The notes under the pieces: model-generated
What the model was told of the DNA's origin: nothing
Seen by the model: the letters and a program-made list of their open reading frames with translations, nothing else
The model's database searches: none
Source: Limnohabitans_A sp048020265
GTDB lineage: Bacteria > Pseudomonadota > Gammaproteobacteria > Burkholderiales > Burkholderiaceae_C
DNA length: 64,000 nt
Direction: 5' to 3'
Assembly (NCBI RefSeq): GCF_048020265.1
Contig: NZ_CP171843.1
Span: forward strand, 2,232,001 to 2,296,000
Translations under genes and position numbers: made by a program
Shown here: positions 52,213 to 60,770 of the stretch, one piece after another
Numbering within the stretch: position 1 is the first letter of the stretch
Layout: the number at the start of each line of letters is the position of its first letter

Positions 52213-53715
52213 ATGCAAACCAAGTCCCTCTATGCTGCCATTGACCTGGGCTCCAACAGCTTTCGCCTCGAAATCGGTCAAATGGACACGGGACAATTGC
52301 GCCGGGTCGAATACATCAAAGAAACCGTGCGGCAAGGCAATGGGCTGGACGCCGAGCGCAACCTGACAGAAGACGCCATGGCCAGGGGTTGGGAATGCCT
52401 GGCCAGGTTTGGCGAACGCATCGCAGGCTTTCGCCCCAGCCAAGTGCGTGCGGTGGCCACGCAGACCCTGCGCGAAGCACGCAACCGCGATGTTTTCCTG
52501 AGCAAGGCCAAACGCATACTGGGCTTCCCGATCGAGGTGATCGCGGGCAAAGAAGAAGCCCGGCTCATCTATTTGGGCGTATCGCATCTGCTGCCGCAAT
52601 CCGATGAACGTCGACTGGTGGTGGACATCGGGGGACGCTCGACCGAGATGATTTTGGGTCAGCGTGAACAGGCCAGCACCCTGGAGTCTTACCGCGTGGG
52701 CAGCGTGGCCTGGTCGATGAAGTTTTTCCCAGATGGTCTGTGGACACCGTCCGCCTTCAAATCTGCTGAAATTGCGGCCAAAGCCGTGCTGGACGAAGCG
52801 CAGATCCTGTTCAACCGCAACCACTGGGACAAATGCTATGGCTCATCCGGTACGGTCGGTGCCGTGGCCGATGTCCTGACCGCTTCCGGCTGGCCAGAAG
52901 GCCAGATCACACGCGAAGGTCTGGCCTGGCTCAAGGACCGCCTGCTCAAAGCCCAGAAACCCGACAACCTGCGGATCGAGGGCGTCAAGGAAGACCGCAA
53001 GCCCGTCATCGGCGGGGGCCTGGCCGTTTTGCAAGCGGTGTTCGACCTGCTGCACATCGACGAGATGCAAGCGGCCCAAGGTGCGCTCCGGCACGGTGCG
53101 CTTTACGATCTGATCGATCGGGAAAGCACACAGGATGTCCGTTCATCCATGGTGGACTGGCTGGCCCAACGCTTTGGCACCGACAAGCTGCAGGCCGAGC
53201 GGGTTTCTCGCACCGCTCAGAGCCTGCTGCAGTCGCTCATGCCAGAAAGTGCCGCCACACCGGCCAACGAACGTCTGCGCTATTTGCAAAAACTGCACTG
53301 GGCCTGCCAGCTGCACGAAACGGGCATGCGCATCTCGCACAGCGATTACCACAAGCATGGCGCTTACATCCTGGACAACACCGACCTGCCCGGCTTCACG
53401 CTTGATGAGTTGCACCGCCTGAGTCAATTGGTACTGGGCCACCGCGGCAAATTGCGCAAACTCGAAATCGAGATGGATGACGCCAGCTTTGTCCAGCAGC
53501 TCATGGCGCTTCGATTGGCGGTCATCTTGTGCCATGCCCGGCGCGATCCGGACCTGTCGGGTGTGACCATTGGCTGCGATGCCTTGCAGCGCACGGCGCG
53601 TCTGACACTGTGCAGCGACTGGGCAGAACTTTGGCCGCAGTCGGCCCATCTCTTGCGTGAAGAGAAAACTGCTTGGCAAAAAACCGAATGGAAGTTCGAA
53701 GTCCATACGGACTGA
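52213..53715 (+). CDS. ppx: Exopolyphosphatase Ppx/GppA
   Basis: 500 residues of the ASKHA fold: AAIDLGSNSFRLEIGQ (phosphate 1), VVDIGGRSTEMILG (phosphate 2), and a C-terminal HD-like domain (LHWACQLHETGMRISHSDYHKHG). It releases phosphate from polyphosphate chain ends; some family members also hydrolyse pppGpp. It has its own Pho-type promoter. Confidence 0.95.
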   Translation: MQTKSLYAAIDLGSNSFRLEIGQMDTGQLRRVEYIKETVRQGNGLDAERNLTEDAMARGWECLARFGERIAGFRPSQVRAVATQTLREARNRDVFLSKAKRILGFPIEVIAGKEEARLIYLGVSHLLPQSDERRLVVDIGGRSTEMILGQREQASTLESYRVGSVAWSMKFFPDGLWTPSAFKSAEIAAKAVLDEAQILFNRNHWDKCYGSSGTVGAVADVLTASGWPEGQITREGLAWLKDRLLKAQKPDNLRIEGVKEDRKPVIGGGLAVLQAVFDLLHIDEMQAAQGALRHGALYDLIDRESTQDVRSSMVDWLAQRFGTDKLQAERVSRTAQSLLQSLMPESAATPANERLRYLQKLHWACQLHETGMRISHSDYHKHGAYILDNTDLPGFTLDELHRLSQLVLGHRGKLRKLEIEMDDASFVQQLMALRLAVILCHARRDPDLSGVTIGCDALQRTARLTLCSDWAELWPQSAHLLREEKTAWQKTEWKFEVHTD

Positions 53716-53808
53716 CCACCACCTGCACACGGTCGGCCAGGGTACACACCCTGCACATACAGGGCATCACCCGCCAAAACCCCAGTAATCCGGTGGCATC
53801 GCCCAGAC

Positions 53809-53842
53809 TTGTCATAGCCCAATTAACTGTATAAACTATATA
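53809..53842 (+). promoter_or_regulatory. AT-rich promoter with half Pho box before the RHH-like gene
   Basis: TTGTCAT (53809-53815) is a good half-site, the second (CAATTAA) is poor, and after ten bases comes TATATA (53837-53842). The -10 is within an imperfect dyad, AATTAAC (53821-53827) versus GTTAAATT (53847-53854), that might be an autoregulatory operator. Confidence 0.4.
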
Positions 53843-53875
53843 CACTGTTAAATTCAACTTTTATTTTCAACACCC

Positions 53876-54313
53876 ATGACACAAACGACAACACCCCCCG
53901 CCAAAGAAAGCAGACAAGTCGCGAAAACACCAACGCCCCGCAAAGCCAAGGTCGCGGCGCCTCAAAAATCGACAGCCACGTCAACTGTGGCGCCCGTCCA
54001 GGCAACCCCCAAAAGTCCACGCGCCAAACCTGTCACAGCCAAACCTGTGGCAAAGCAAGCAACCGCTGCCCCCGCCAAACCCCTGAAAGACAAAAAAGTC
54101 AAAGTGGTGCGCGACAGCTTCACCATCCCCAAAGCCGAACTGCTGCAAATTGCAGACATGAAAAAACGCGCTTTGGGTCTGGGTGTCGAAATAAAAAAGA
54201 GCGAGCTGATCCGAGCAGGCTTGCAAACGCTTTTGAGCCTGACCGACGCCAACTTCAAAAAGGCCCTGAGCAGCGTGCCGACCATCAAAACCGGTCGACC
54301 CGCCAAGGACTGA
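53876..54313 (+). CDS. Lys/Ala/Pro-rich protein with ribbon-helix-helix-like C-terminus
   Basis: 145 residues. Residues 1-75 are a disordered, strongly basic tail of Lys, Ala, Pro and Thr. Residues 76-125 fit the RHH pattern: strand VVRDSFTIP, helix KAELLQIADMKKRALGLG, turn VEIKK, helix SELIRAGLQTLL. Tail plus RHH suggests a DNA- or polyanion-binding protein. It is placed between ppx and sixA-ppk1, so a link to polyphosphate or nucleoid organisation is conceivable (inference). I cannot name the family. Confidence 0.7.
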   Translation: MTQTTTPPAKESRQVAKTPTPRKAKVAAPQKSTATSTVAPVQATPKSPRAKPVTAKPVAKQATAAPAKPLKDKKVKVVRDSFTIPKAELLQIADMKKRALGLGVEIKKSELIRAGLQTLLSLTDANFKKALSSVPTIKTGRPAKD

Positions 54314-54319
54314 GCCTTT

Positions 54320-54781
54320 TCACAGACGCTCTGGGGAGGTCACGGTCAACAAAACGGTTTGATCCTGACCTTCGCGGCTGCGTCTGCGCAGCCACCAGAC
54401 AGCCCCTTTGCGAACCGCGCAAGCTGCATCGGGCATGTGCAGCAACTGCGAAATCACTGCGCCCAACGCAGGCTGGTGTCCGACCAGCAAGACCGGATAC
54501 TTGGCATCGGGCCAACCCGCTGTTTCCAGAATATCCTGCACCGAAGCGCCAGGCGACAGCGCGTCACGAACCTTGTATTTGCGTCCCAGGGCGCGCACCG
54601 TCTGCTCTGTCCTGACCGCAGGACTGCTCAGGATGCGCGTGCCTTCTGGAAGCTGACTTTCAAGCCAGACCGACATGCGCTCGGCCTGCTTGCGGCCACG
54701 CGGCGTCAGCGCCCTTTGCAGGTCATCTTGACCGGGCTCGGCCTCATGGGCTTCGGCATGGCGCCACAAAATCAAGTCCAT
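54320..54781 (-). CDS. sixA: Phosphohistidine phosphatase SixA
   Basis: 153 residues from the ATG at 54781 (MDLILWRHAEAHE); the frame to 54934 lies in ppk1. The histidine-phosphatase RHA motif (7-9), LTPRGRKQAERM and VGHQPALG with the second His mark SixA, which removes phosphate from His-phosphorylated proteins. It starts 5 bases after the ppk1 stop, forming ppk1-sixA. Confidence 0.92.
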   Translation of the reverse strand: MDLILWRHAEAHEAEPGQDDLQRALTPRGRKQAERMSVWLESQLPEGTRILSSPAVRTEQTVRALGRKYKVRDALSPGASVQDILETAGWPDAKYPVLLVGHQPALGAVISQLLHMPDAACAVRKGAVWWLRRRSREGQDQTVLLTVTSPERL

Positions 54782-54786
54782 CGCCT

Positions 54787-56877
54787 TCAATCCCCTTGAG
54801 TTGCCGACCCATAGCGCTGCATCAAGGCGTTTTGAGCACCATGCCCTGGTGCCGTCAAGCCAACCCGATGGTACTGGCCGTCTGCCGCCAAGTCCCAGGC
54901 ATCGCGGCCATCGTGCAAGTAAGCGATCAGGCATTCATCGATGATGCGCTGGCGCAAAGCCGGATCCGTCACAGGCCAGGCCAACTCGATCCGCCGTGTC
55001 ATGTTGCGGCTCATCCAGTCGGCACTGGACAAATACAGCGACTCCTCCTGATCGGCGCAAAAATAAAACACACGGGAATGCTCAAGAAAGCGGCCAATGA
55101 CCGAACGCACGCGGATGTTTTCACTCAAACCCGCCACACGCGCAGGCAACATGCAAGCGCCGCGCACGATCAAGTCAATCTTCGCGCCCTTTTGCCCTGC
55201 TTCCAACAAGGCCTCGATCAAGGGCAGGTCAGTCAAGGCGTTCATCTTGATCACGATGCGTGCAAAGTCACCACGCGCCGCCGCCTCGCCCACTGCGGCA
55301 ATGCGTGCTTGCAAGTCGCTGTGCAGCTGAAAAGGCGCGACCAACAGCCGCTTCATTTTCGGCAAGCGGCTCTGGCTGGCCAAGTGTCCGAACAGCTGGT
55401 CCATGTCCGATGTGATGTCAGCGTCTGCCGTGAGGTAGCTAATGTCGGTGTAAAGCGCTGCTGTACGGCGGTTGTAATTGCCGGTCGACAAATGTCCGTA
55501 ACGCCTGAGTGAGCGGCCTTCGCGGCGAGTCACCAAGAGCATCTTGGCATGCGTCTTGAGGCCGACAATGCCGTACACCACCTGCACGCCAATCGATTCG
55601 AGCTGTTCCGCCCAGTTGATGTTGGCCTCTTCGTCAAATCGGGCTTTGAGTTCCACCACGGCCGTAACTTCTTTGCCTCGGCGCACCGCCTCGCGCAGCA
55701 AATCCATCATCGTGGGATCGCTGCCTGCGCGGTAAATCGTTTGTTTGATGGCCAGCACGCTGGGGTCCATCACCGCTTCGCGCAAAAAGGCCAATACACC
55801 GTCAAAGCTCTCAAAAGGCTGGTGGATCATCACATCACCGGCTTTGAGACGCGCAAAAATTGAACTGTGTTGCGGCACTTGCGCAGGAAAACTGGCTTTG
55901 TAAGGCGGGAACAACAACTCGGGGGCATCGATCAGATCGATCAACTGCATCAGGCGCACCAGATTGACCGGCCCATTGACCCGGAACACCGAGGCTTCGG
56001 GCAGTTGGAATTCTTTGCGCAAGAATTCCGCCAAGCGCGACGAACAGTTGGCCGAAACCTCCAGCCGGACCGCCTGACCGTAATGGCGGTGCTGCAAACC
56101 TTGCCGCAAGGCCATGCGCAAATTCGCAATCTCATCTTCGTCAACCGCCAATTCGGAATTGCGCGTGACTCGAAACTGCGAGAACTGTCCCACTTCACGG
56201 CCCGGAAACAACTCGGCCAGGTGGGAACGGATCACACTGGACAGCATGACAAAAGCGGTGGTGCCGTCACACACCCGCTCAGGCAGCGGAATCAGGCGAG
56301 GCAAGACGCGGGGCACTTTGACAATCGCGATCTCGTTGGAACGACCAAACGCGTCTTTGCCCGAGAGCTGCACGATGAAATTCAAGGACTTGTTGGCCAC
56401 CTGCGGGAACGGGTGCGCCGGGTCCAAACCCACTGGCACCAGCAAGGGCTGGACTTCACGTTGAAAGTAACTGCGCACCCATTGGCGTTGGGCCGCATTG
56501 CGTTCGCCGTGCGACAAGATCCGGTAACCCTTGCGCTGCAAAGTGGGCAACAAATCCTCGTTGTACAGGGCGTATTGACGCGCCACCATGGCGCTGGTTT
56601 TTTCAGCCAAGGCGGCAAGACTGGCTTCGGTGTATTCCCCCGACTTCAGGCCTTGCAGGCTGCCCATCACATGGGGCTCTGCCCGCACCTCAAAAAACTC
56701 GTCCAGGTTGGAAGACACGATACACAAATAGCGCAAACGCTCGAGCACTGGCACTTCCGGGCGGTGCGCCCAATCCAGCACCCGCTCATTGAAAGACAAG
56801 ATGCTCAGATCGCGGTCCAGCAAGGCTTGCCGCTCGTCTGCAGATGAAGTCTCGACTTTTGAATGAACCATGGCCAT
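54787..56877 (-). CDS. ppk1: Polyphosphate kinase Ppk1
   Basis: 696 residues, standard length. N domain (LLDRDLSILSFNERVLDWA), head domain, and two PLD-like C domains with KQTIYRAGSDPTMM, VELKARFDEEANI and KTHAKMLLV containing the autophosphorylated His, plus SSADWMSRNMTRR. It makes polyphosphate from ATP reversibly. A well-formed Pho box is 40 bases upstream. The start is ATG 56877 or 56871. Confidence 0.97.
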   Translation of the reverse strand: MAMVHSKVETSSADERQALLDRDLSILSFNERVLDWAHRPEVPVLERLRYLCIVSSNLDEFFEVRAEPHVMGSLQGLKSGEYTEASLAALAEKTSAMVARQYALYNEDLLPTLQRKGYRILSHGERNAAQRQWVRSYFQREVQPLLVPVGLDPAHPFPQVANKSLNFIVQLSGKDAFGRSNEIAIVKVPRVLPRLIPLPERVCDGTTAFVMLSSVIRSHLAELFPGREVGQFSQFRVTRNSELAVDEDEIANLRMALRQGLQHRHYGQAVRLEVSANCSSRLAEFLRKEFQLPEASVFRVNGPVNLVRLMQLIDLIDAPELLFPPYKASFPAQVPQHSSIFARLKAGDVMIHQPFESFDGVLAFLREAVMDPSVLAIKQTIYRAGSDPTMMDLLREAVRRGKEVTAVVELKARFDEEANINWAEQLESIGVQVVYGIVGLKTHAKMLLVTRREGRSLRRYGHLSTGNYNRRTAALYTDISYLTADADITSDMDQLFGHLASQSRLPKMKRLLVAPFQLHSDLQARIAAVGEAAARGDFARIVIKMNALTDLPLIEALLEAGQKGAKIDLIVRGACMLPARVAGLSENIRVRSVIGRFLEHSRVFYFCADQEESLYLSSADWMSRNMTRRIELAWPVTDPALRQRIIDECLIAYLHDGRDAWDLAADGQYHRVGLTAPGHGAQNALMQRYGSATQGD

Positions 56878-56898
56878 GCCTGAATGAATTGAAAAATC

Positions 56899-56932
56899 AT
56901 TCTAAGAATCCGCCGTGTCAATTTGATGACAA
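56899..56932 (-). promoter_or_regulatory. Pho box and -10 of ppk1
   Basis: Minus strand TTGTCAT (56932-56926), CAAA, TTGACAC (56921-56915), ten bases, then TAGAAT (56904-56899; 5 of 6 to TATAAT). It mirrors the pstS half-sites in swapped order. Confidence 0.78.
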
Positions 56933-56941
56933 GGCCGTGAA

Positions 56942-57988
56942 TCAGCCGCCCATGCGCGCAGCACCCGATACCGGCACCAGATGGGACACGAACAACTCGA
57001 CCGTCTTCGGCCAAGCAAACGCCTCGGCCCGCTGCCTGCACTCGGTCCTGGGGATGGTCAGAGATTGCCGAACAGCCGCTGCCAGATCTTCCGACAGAAC
57101 ACCGCCCAGGGTCTGGCCCTCGGCATGGCCCAGCACTTGCAGGGGGCCATCGACCGGGTACGCCGCCACGGGCGTGCCGCAAGCCATGGCTTCAAGCATG
57201 ACCAAACCAAAGGTTTCATTGCGGGAGGGAAAAACAAACACATCGGCTGCGGCATAGACCTTGGCCAACTGCTGGCGGGGCAACACCCCCATCCAGACCA
57301 CATTCGGGTAACGCGCTTTGAGCTGCGCTTCCAAAGGCCCTACGCCACACACGATGCGAGTGCCCTCCAGTTCCAAGTCCAGAAAAGCATCGATGTTTTT
57401 CTCGTAAGAAACTCGCCCTACAAACAAGGCGTAAGGGCGTGAATGCCCTTCTAACTCCGGAATGTCCAGGGGCTCGGCGTGCTGGTCAAACAAATCCAGG
57501 TCTACCCCATGGGTCCACGGTTTGAGCGACTTGAAGCCACGCCCATGCAACATGTTCAGCACGCCCTGGGTGGGCACCATCACCCCCGAAGATGGTCGAT
57601 GAAAATGACGAAACAAGCCGTAGCCCAGAAACAAAGGCACGCGCAATGCTGCCTTCAGGATTTCCGGAAACTTGGTGTGGAAGGCGGTGGTGAATTGCCA
57701 GCCTTTTTTCAGGCAATGCTTGCGCGCCGCCCAGCCCAAGGGGCCCTCGGTGGCGATGTGGACCGCATCGGGTTGCAACGCGTCCAGCATGGCGGCCAGT
57801 GCTTTGTAAGGGCGCACCGCCAGGTCAATGCCCGCATAGCCCGGGCAGGCGCGGTTGGGGAACTGTCCGGGGTGGATCACCGTCACCGCAACATCCCCCG
57901 TTCTCAGGGCTTGCACCAGCTCGTGCAGCGTGGTCACCACGCCATTGACCTGGGGATGCCAGGCATCGGTGATGAGGGCGAGCTTCAT
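56942..57988 (-). CDS. agt: GT4-family glycosyltransferase, probable diacylglycerol glycosyltransferase (Agt)
   Basis: 348 residues from the ATG at 57988 (MKLALITDAWHPQVNGVVTT). GT-B fold with the acceptor-domain GVVTTLH loop and the donor signature SRNETFGLVMLEAMACG (EX7E). It resembles MgtA and the Agt enzyme that glycosylates diacylglycerol under phosphate starvation. The 4-base overlap with plcP, which supplies diacylglycerol, strongly supports this. The sugar donor is not predictable. Confidence 0.85.
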   Translation of the reverse strand: MKLALITDAWHPQVNGVVTTLHELVQALRTGDVAVTVIHPGQFPNRACPGYAGIDLAVRPYKALAAMLDALQPDAVHIATEGPLGWAARKHCLKKGWQFTTAFHTKFPEILKAALRVPLFLGYGLFRHFHRPSSGVMVPTQGVLNMLHGRGFKSLKPWTHGVDLDLFDQHAEPLDIPELEGHSRPYALFVGRVSYEKNIDAFLDLELEGTRIVCGVGPLEAQLKARYPNVVWMGVLPRQQLAKVYAAADVFVFPSRNETFGLVMLEAMACGTPVAAYPVDGPLQVLGHAEGQTLGGVLSEDLAAAVRQSLTIPRTECRQRAEAFAWPKTVELFVSHLVPVSGAARMGG

Positions 57989-58905
57989 GCGGCCACCGCC
58001 TGGGCTGCAGGTACCCGTTGGCGCACCACCGCGTGCGAGCCCCAGTGGATGATTTCCAAGCGACCATCCGCATGCTCTACCAAAGCGGTTCGGCTTTCCA
58101 CCCAATCGCCATCGTTGCAGTACAAGGTGCCATTCACATCCCGAATTTCCGCATGGTGGATGTGCCCGCACACCACGCCATCAAAGCCTCGGCGCTTGGC
58201 TTCGTGCGCCACGGCCACTTCGAAATCACTGATGAAGTTCACCGCTTTCTTGACCTTGAGCTTGAGGTACGCCGACAAAGACCAGTAGGCCAGCCCCACA
58301 CGGGCCCTGAAGCTGTTCAGGTGCCGGTTGATTCGGAGGGTCAACTCGTACAACCAATCACCCACATACGCGAGCCACTTGGCGCACTGGATCACGCCAT
58401 CAAAATGGTCACCATGCACCACCCACAATTTGAGCCCCTGGGCCGTGGTGTGGGTCGTTTCATGCACCACCTCCACACCCCCAAAAGCATGGCCCACAAA
58501 ATGCCGGGCAAACTCGTCGTGGTTGCCGGGCACATAGACCACGCGGCAACCCTTGCGCGCCCTGCGCAACAGTTTCTGCACCACATCGTTGTGACTTTGC
58601 GGCCAGAACCAGCGCCTGCGCAGCTGCCAGCCGTCGACAATGTCCCCCACCAAATACAGCACATCACTCGGGTGGTGCTTCAAAAAGTCGAGCAAGGCCT
58701 CGGCCTGAAAACCCGGTGTGCCGATGTGCAGGTCCGAAATGAAAATCGCCCTCAAACGAGGGCGATCTGCGGCGTCGTCGTCCTCATCTTGTGCGGACGG
58801 GGTCGATACATGGGCAGGTGAACCCTGCACCCCATCCTGCGCCAGACTGGCGTCAAAGGTTTTCAGGAGCAGCGCGTGCTGCAAGGAGGTTGACGACACA
58901 GTCAT
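57985..58905 (-). CDS. plcP: Metallophosphoesterase PlcP (phospholipase C-type, lipid remodelling)
   Basis: 306 residues from the ATG at 58905. Calcineurin-like motifs: SDLHIG (Asp58, His60), GDIVDGW (Asp88), PGNHDE (Asn128-His129), HGDHFD (His164) and CGHIHH. The block DGWQLRRRWFWPQSHNDVVQ is characteristic of PlcP-like UDP-diacylglucosamine-diphosphatase relatives. PlcP in Sinorhizobium cleaves phospholipids to diacylglycerol in phosphate limitation. LpxH-like activity is the alternative. ATGA overlaps on both sides couple it to olsB and agt. Confidence 0.87.
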   Translation of the reverse strand: MTVSSTSLQHALLLKTFDASLAQDGVQGSPAHVSTPSAQDEDDDAADRPRLRAIFISDLHIGTPGFQAEALLDFLKHHPSDVLYLVGDIVDGWQLRRRWFWPQSHNDVVQKLLRRARKGCRVVYVPGNHDEFARHFVGHAFGGVEVVHETTHTTAQGLKLWVVHGDHFDGVIQCAKWLAYVGDWLYELTLRINRHLNSFRARVGLAYWSLSAYLKLKVKKAVNFISDFEVAVAHEAKRRGFDGVVCGHIHHAEIRDVNGTLYCNDGDWVESRTALVEHADGRLEIIHWGSHAVVRQRVPAAQAVAA

Positions 58906-59747
58906 CTGACAGCCGCTGAAAAATGCTTGCGGTAACGCGCTGGCAAGTCTGCGGTGCGCATCATCATCGGCAAATCGGCGGTGTTGAAGTCCGGGTCCCA
59001 AGCCGGCGCACCCAGCACCTTGGCCCCCAGCCGCAGATAGCCCTTGATGAGCGCGGGTGGCTCGATCGGCAAGTTGCTGTCGAGCTCATCGATGGGCAAT
59101 GGCAAACGCGGCCGGACATGGTATTGGATATCGGCCAGATGGCTCTGACGCAACTGGTTCCAGATGCTGGCTGCGGCATCACCCGTCACCACGCCGTTGT
59201 GCAGCATGGGGATGCTGGCGCAACCGATCATGGTGTCCAGGCGGTTGCGGTCCATGAATTCAAACAAAGCCCCCCACAAGGCCATGATGACGCCACCCTG
59301 GCGGTGCTCTGCATGCACGCAACTGCGGCCCAACTCCACCATGCGCTGACGCATGTCGCGCAGACGGGTCAGGTCAAATTCAGTATCGCTGTAGGTGCTG
59401 CCTACGCGTTTGGCCTGCGCCGGCGTGAGCACACGGTATGTGCCAATCACCAAGCCCGACACGCCGTGTCGGACCAGCAAATGCTCGCAGTAATCGTCGA
59501 ACAGATCGATGTCATGGCCGGGCACCTGGGTCGACAAGCGTGCGCCCATTTCTGTGCCGAAAACATCAAACCTCAGTTTTTGTGCTTCGCGCACTTCGTC
59601 TTGATGTTTTGCCCAAGTGACGTGAATAGCATTTTGGGCACGCCGAGGCAGGAAATCCACAGGGGTTTGGACCTGCGCCGGATGAAGTAACCCCCTGGGC
59701 AAACTCACCGGGGACAACGCGAACGTGGGGTTCGGCAACTCTTTCAT
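58902..59747 (-). CDS. olsB: Ornithine lipid N-acyltransferase OlsB
   Basis: 281 residues of the GNAT/hemolysin-like family. Conserved blocks are AQKLRFDVFGTEMGA, DYCEHLLVRH, IGTYRVLTPAQAKRVG, RMVELGRSCVHAEHR and PALIKGYLRLGAKVLGAPAWDPDFNTAD. OlsB attaches a 3-hydroxyacyl chain from ACP to ornithine, giving lyso-ornithine lipid, a phosphorus-free membrane lipid precursor. OlsA, the second acylase, is not in the window. Strong AGGAGAA site upstream. Confidence 0.87.
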   Translation of the reverse strand: MKELPNPTFALSPVSLPRGLLHPAQVQTPVDFLPRRAQNAIHVTWAKHQDEVREAQKLRFDVFGTEMGARLSTQVPGHDIDLFDDYCEHLLVRHGVSGLVIGTYRVLTPAQAKRVGSTYSDTEFDLTRLRDMRQRMVELGRSCVHAEHRQGGVIMALWGALFEFMDRNRLDTMIGCASIPMLHNGVVTGDAAASIWNQLRQSHLADIQYHVRPRLPLPIDELDSNLPIEPPALIKGYLRLGAKVLGAPAWDPDFNTADLPMMMRTADLPARYRKHFSAAVR

Positions 59748-59759
59748 GACCAGTTCTCC

Positions 59760-59786
59760 TTTGGATCAATGCAGCCATGATCCAAA
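59760..59786 (-). promoter_or_regulatory. 9-bp inverted repeat directly upstream of the olsB ribosome site
   Basis: TTTGGATCA (59760-59768) and TGATCCAAA (59778-59786) are perfect reverse complements with a 9-base spacer. In the minus-strand transcript the last A of the hairpin merges with the AGGAGAA site, so it could be a repressor operator or a leader hairpin limiting ribosome access. Confidence 0.65.
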
Positions 59787-59864
59787 AGCGAAATGACATG
59801 AAAAAGTCGATGGCGTGAATTCTTCGTGACGCGGAACGTGCAAAGGGCCGGTCGAGACCGAGGG

Positions 59865-60101
59865 TCAATGCGCTCGCAAGGCCTTGTTGAGCTGATCGAC
59901 CTGGTTCGTCCAGTCGGCGTCCTGTTGCCAGGTTTCCCGCAAAAAATTGGCTTGCGCCGCTGTCCAAAAAGCGGCATCGGCCAAAGCAACGTGACCCGGC
60001 AAAGGACTGTGCGCTCGGATGAACTGCGCGATGCTTGGCGGATCGCAGGGCAAGCCCAGCTGCGCAAACAACTCGTGAAAAGGATGGTGAGCGGAGTCCA
60101 T
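59865..60101 (-). CDS. DUF2789 family protein, 78 aa
   Basis: MDSAHHPFHELFAQLGLPCDP at the start, then HVALADAAFWTAAQANFLRE: the DUF2789 pattern. The ATG at 60101 is 8 bases from a GGAGG site, so it is preferred to that at 60107. Small, acidic, helical and cytoplasmic; function unknown. Confidence 0.85.
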   Translation of the reverse strand: MDSAHHPFHELFAQLGLPCDPPSIAQFIRAHSPLPGHVALADAAFWTAAQANFLRETWQQDADWTNQVDQLNKALRAH

Positions 60102-60233
60102 AGTCATTGCCTCCTTGTGGTTTCAAAACACTGTCAGGGTGCGTCGAAACGTCATGCCTGGCATTGTGCTCTCCAGCCATGCTAGCGGGCAACTCTGGAC
60201 TTGAACACTCACCTTTCGGTGTAGCGCCTCAGC

Positions 60234-60253
60234 CTGTGGGCACAAGCCCACAG
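60234..60253. terminator. GC-rich hairpin downstream of the Rrf2 gene
   Basis: CTGTGGGC-ACAA-GCCCACAG, 7 bases past the Rrf2 stop. No T run on either strand, so it may be a weak terminator or an mRNA 3' end-stabilising stem. Confidence 0.45.
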
Positions 60254-60260
60254 CACGGGC

Positions 60261-60755
60261 TCAAAGCATCATGCTCAACTGAAACACAGAGTTGGGCGCG
60301 CGGGGCATGACCGGCGCAGGCAGGGGTTTGAGTCGGAATTGACCGAGCATGGAGGTCACACGGGCATCGCGCGGCATGAACGGCACAGCCACGTCGTCCA
60401 GGGTCTGCGAGGCCAGTGTCTCTTGCAGATGGCGTTGGATGTCGGCCTCCAAGGTCTTCATCGGATGGCCATCGTCGGGGTACAGCTCGTCAAAGCTGTG
60501 CACCACTTCAAAGTGCTTGACCACATCCCACAAGCTGATGTCTTCGGGGTTGCCACGAATTTGGTAACCGCCGCCAGGGCCACGATGCGCTCGGATCAAT
60601 CCGGCTTCGCGCAGCTCTTTGAGTATCGACTCCGTGTAAGAGGACGACAGCCCCAAGCCCGAAGCAATCTCTTCGGTTGTGACGGGCTCCACGGCTGAAC
60701 GAGAAGTGATGAAAACCGCGATGTCGACGGCTTTGGCTGTTTTCTTCAGGATCAT
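60261..60755 (-). CDS. Rrf2/BadM-type regulator lacking cysteines
   Basis: 164 residues from the ATG at 60755 (MILKKTAKAVDIAVF), preceded by GAGGTG. Winged helix with VTTEEIASGLGLSSSYTESILKEL and the wing HRGPGGGYQIRGNPEDISLWDVV. No cysteine at all, so it cannot hold the Fe-S cluster of IscR/NsrR. It is divergent from a MerR-type gene across a repeat-rich region. Confidence 0.9.
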   Translation of the reverse strand: MILKKTAKAVDIAVFITSRSAVEPVTTEEIASGLGLSSSYTESILKELREAGLIRAHRGPGGGYQIRGNPEDISLWDVVKHFEVVHSFDELYPDDGHPMKTLEADIQRHLQETLASQTLDDVAVPFMPRDARVTSMLGQFRLKPLPAPVMPRAPNSVFQLSMML

Positions 60756-60770
60756 AATGTGCACCTCATT

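Noticed and set aside
53827..53847. LexA-like box CTGTATA...TATACACTG before the RHH-like gene
   Set aside because: The spacing and the second arm do not fit CTGT-N8-ACAG.
57985..58905. LpxH (UDP-2,3-diacylglucosamine hydrolase) for the metallophosphoesterase
   Set aside because: Length, the WQLRRRWFWPQSHNDVVQ block and coupling to olsB and agt fit PlcP better; LpxH activity is kept only as the alternative.
59780..59830. Pho box before olsB
   Set aside because: Only one good half-site (ATGTCAT on the minus strand, about 59793-59799) is present; no second half 11 bases away and no -10 at the standard distance.
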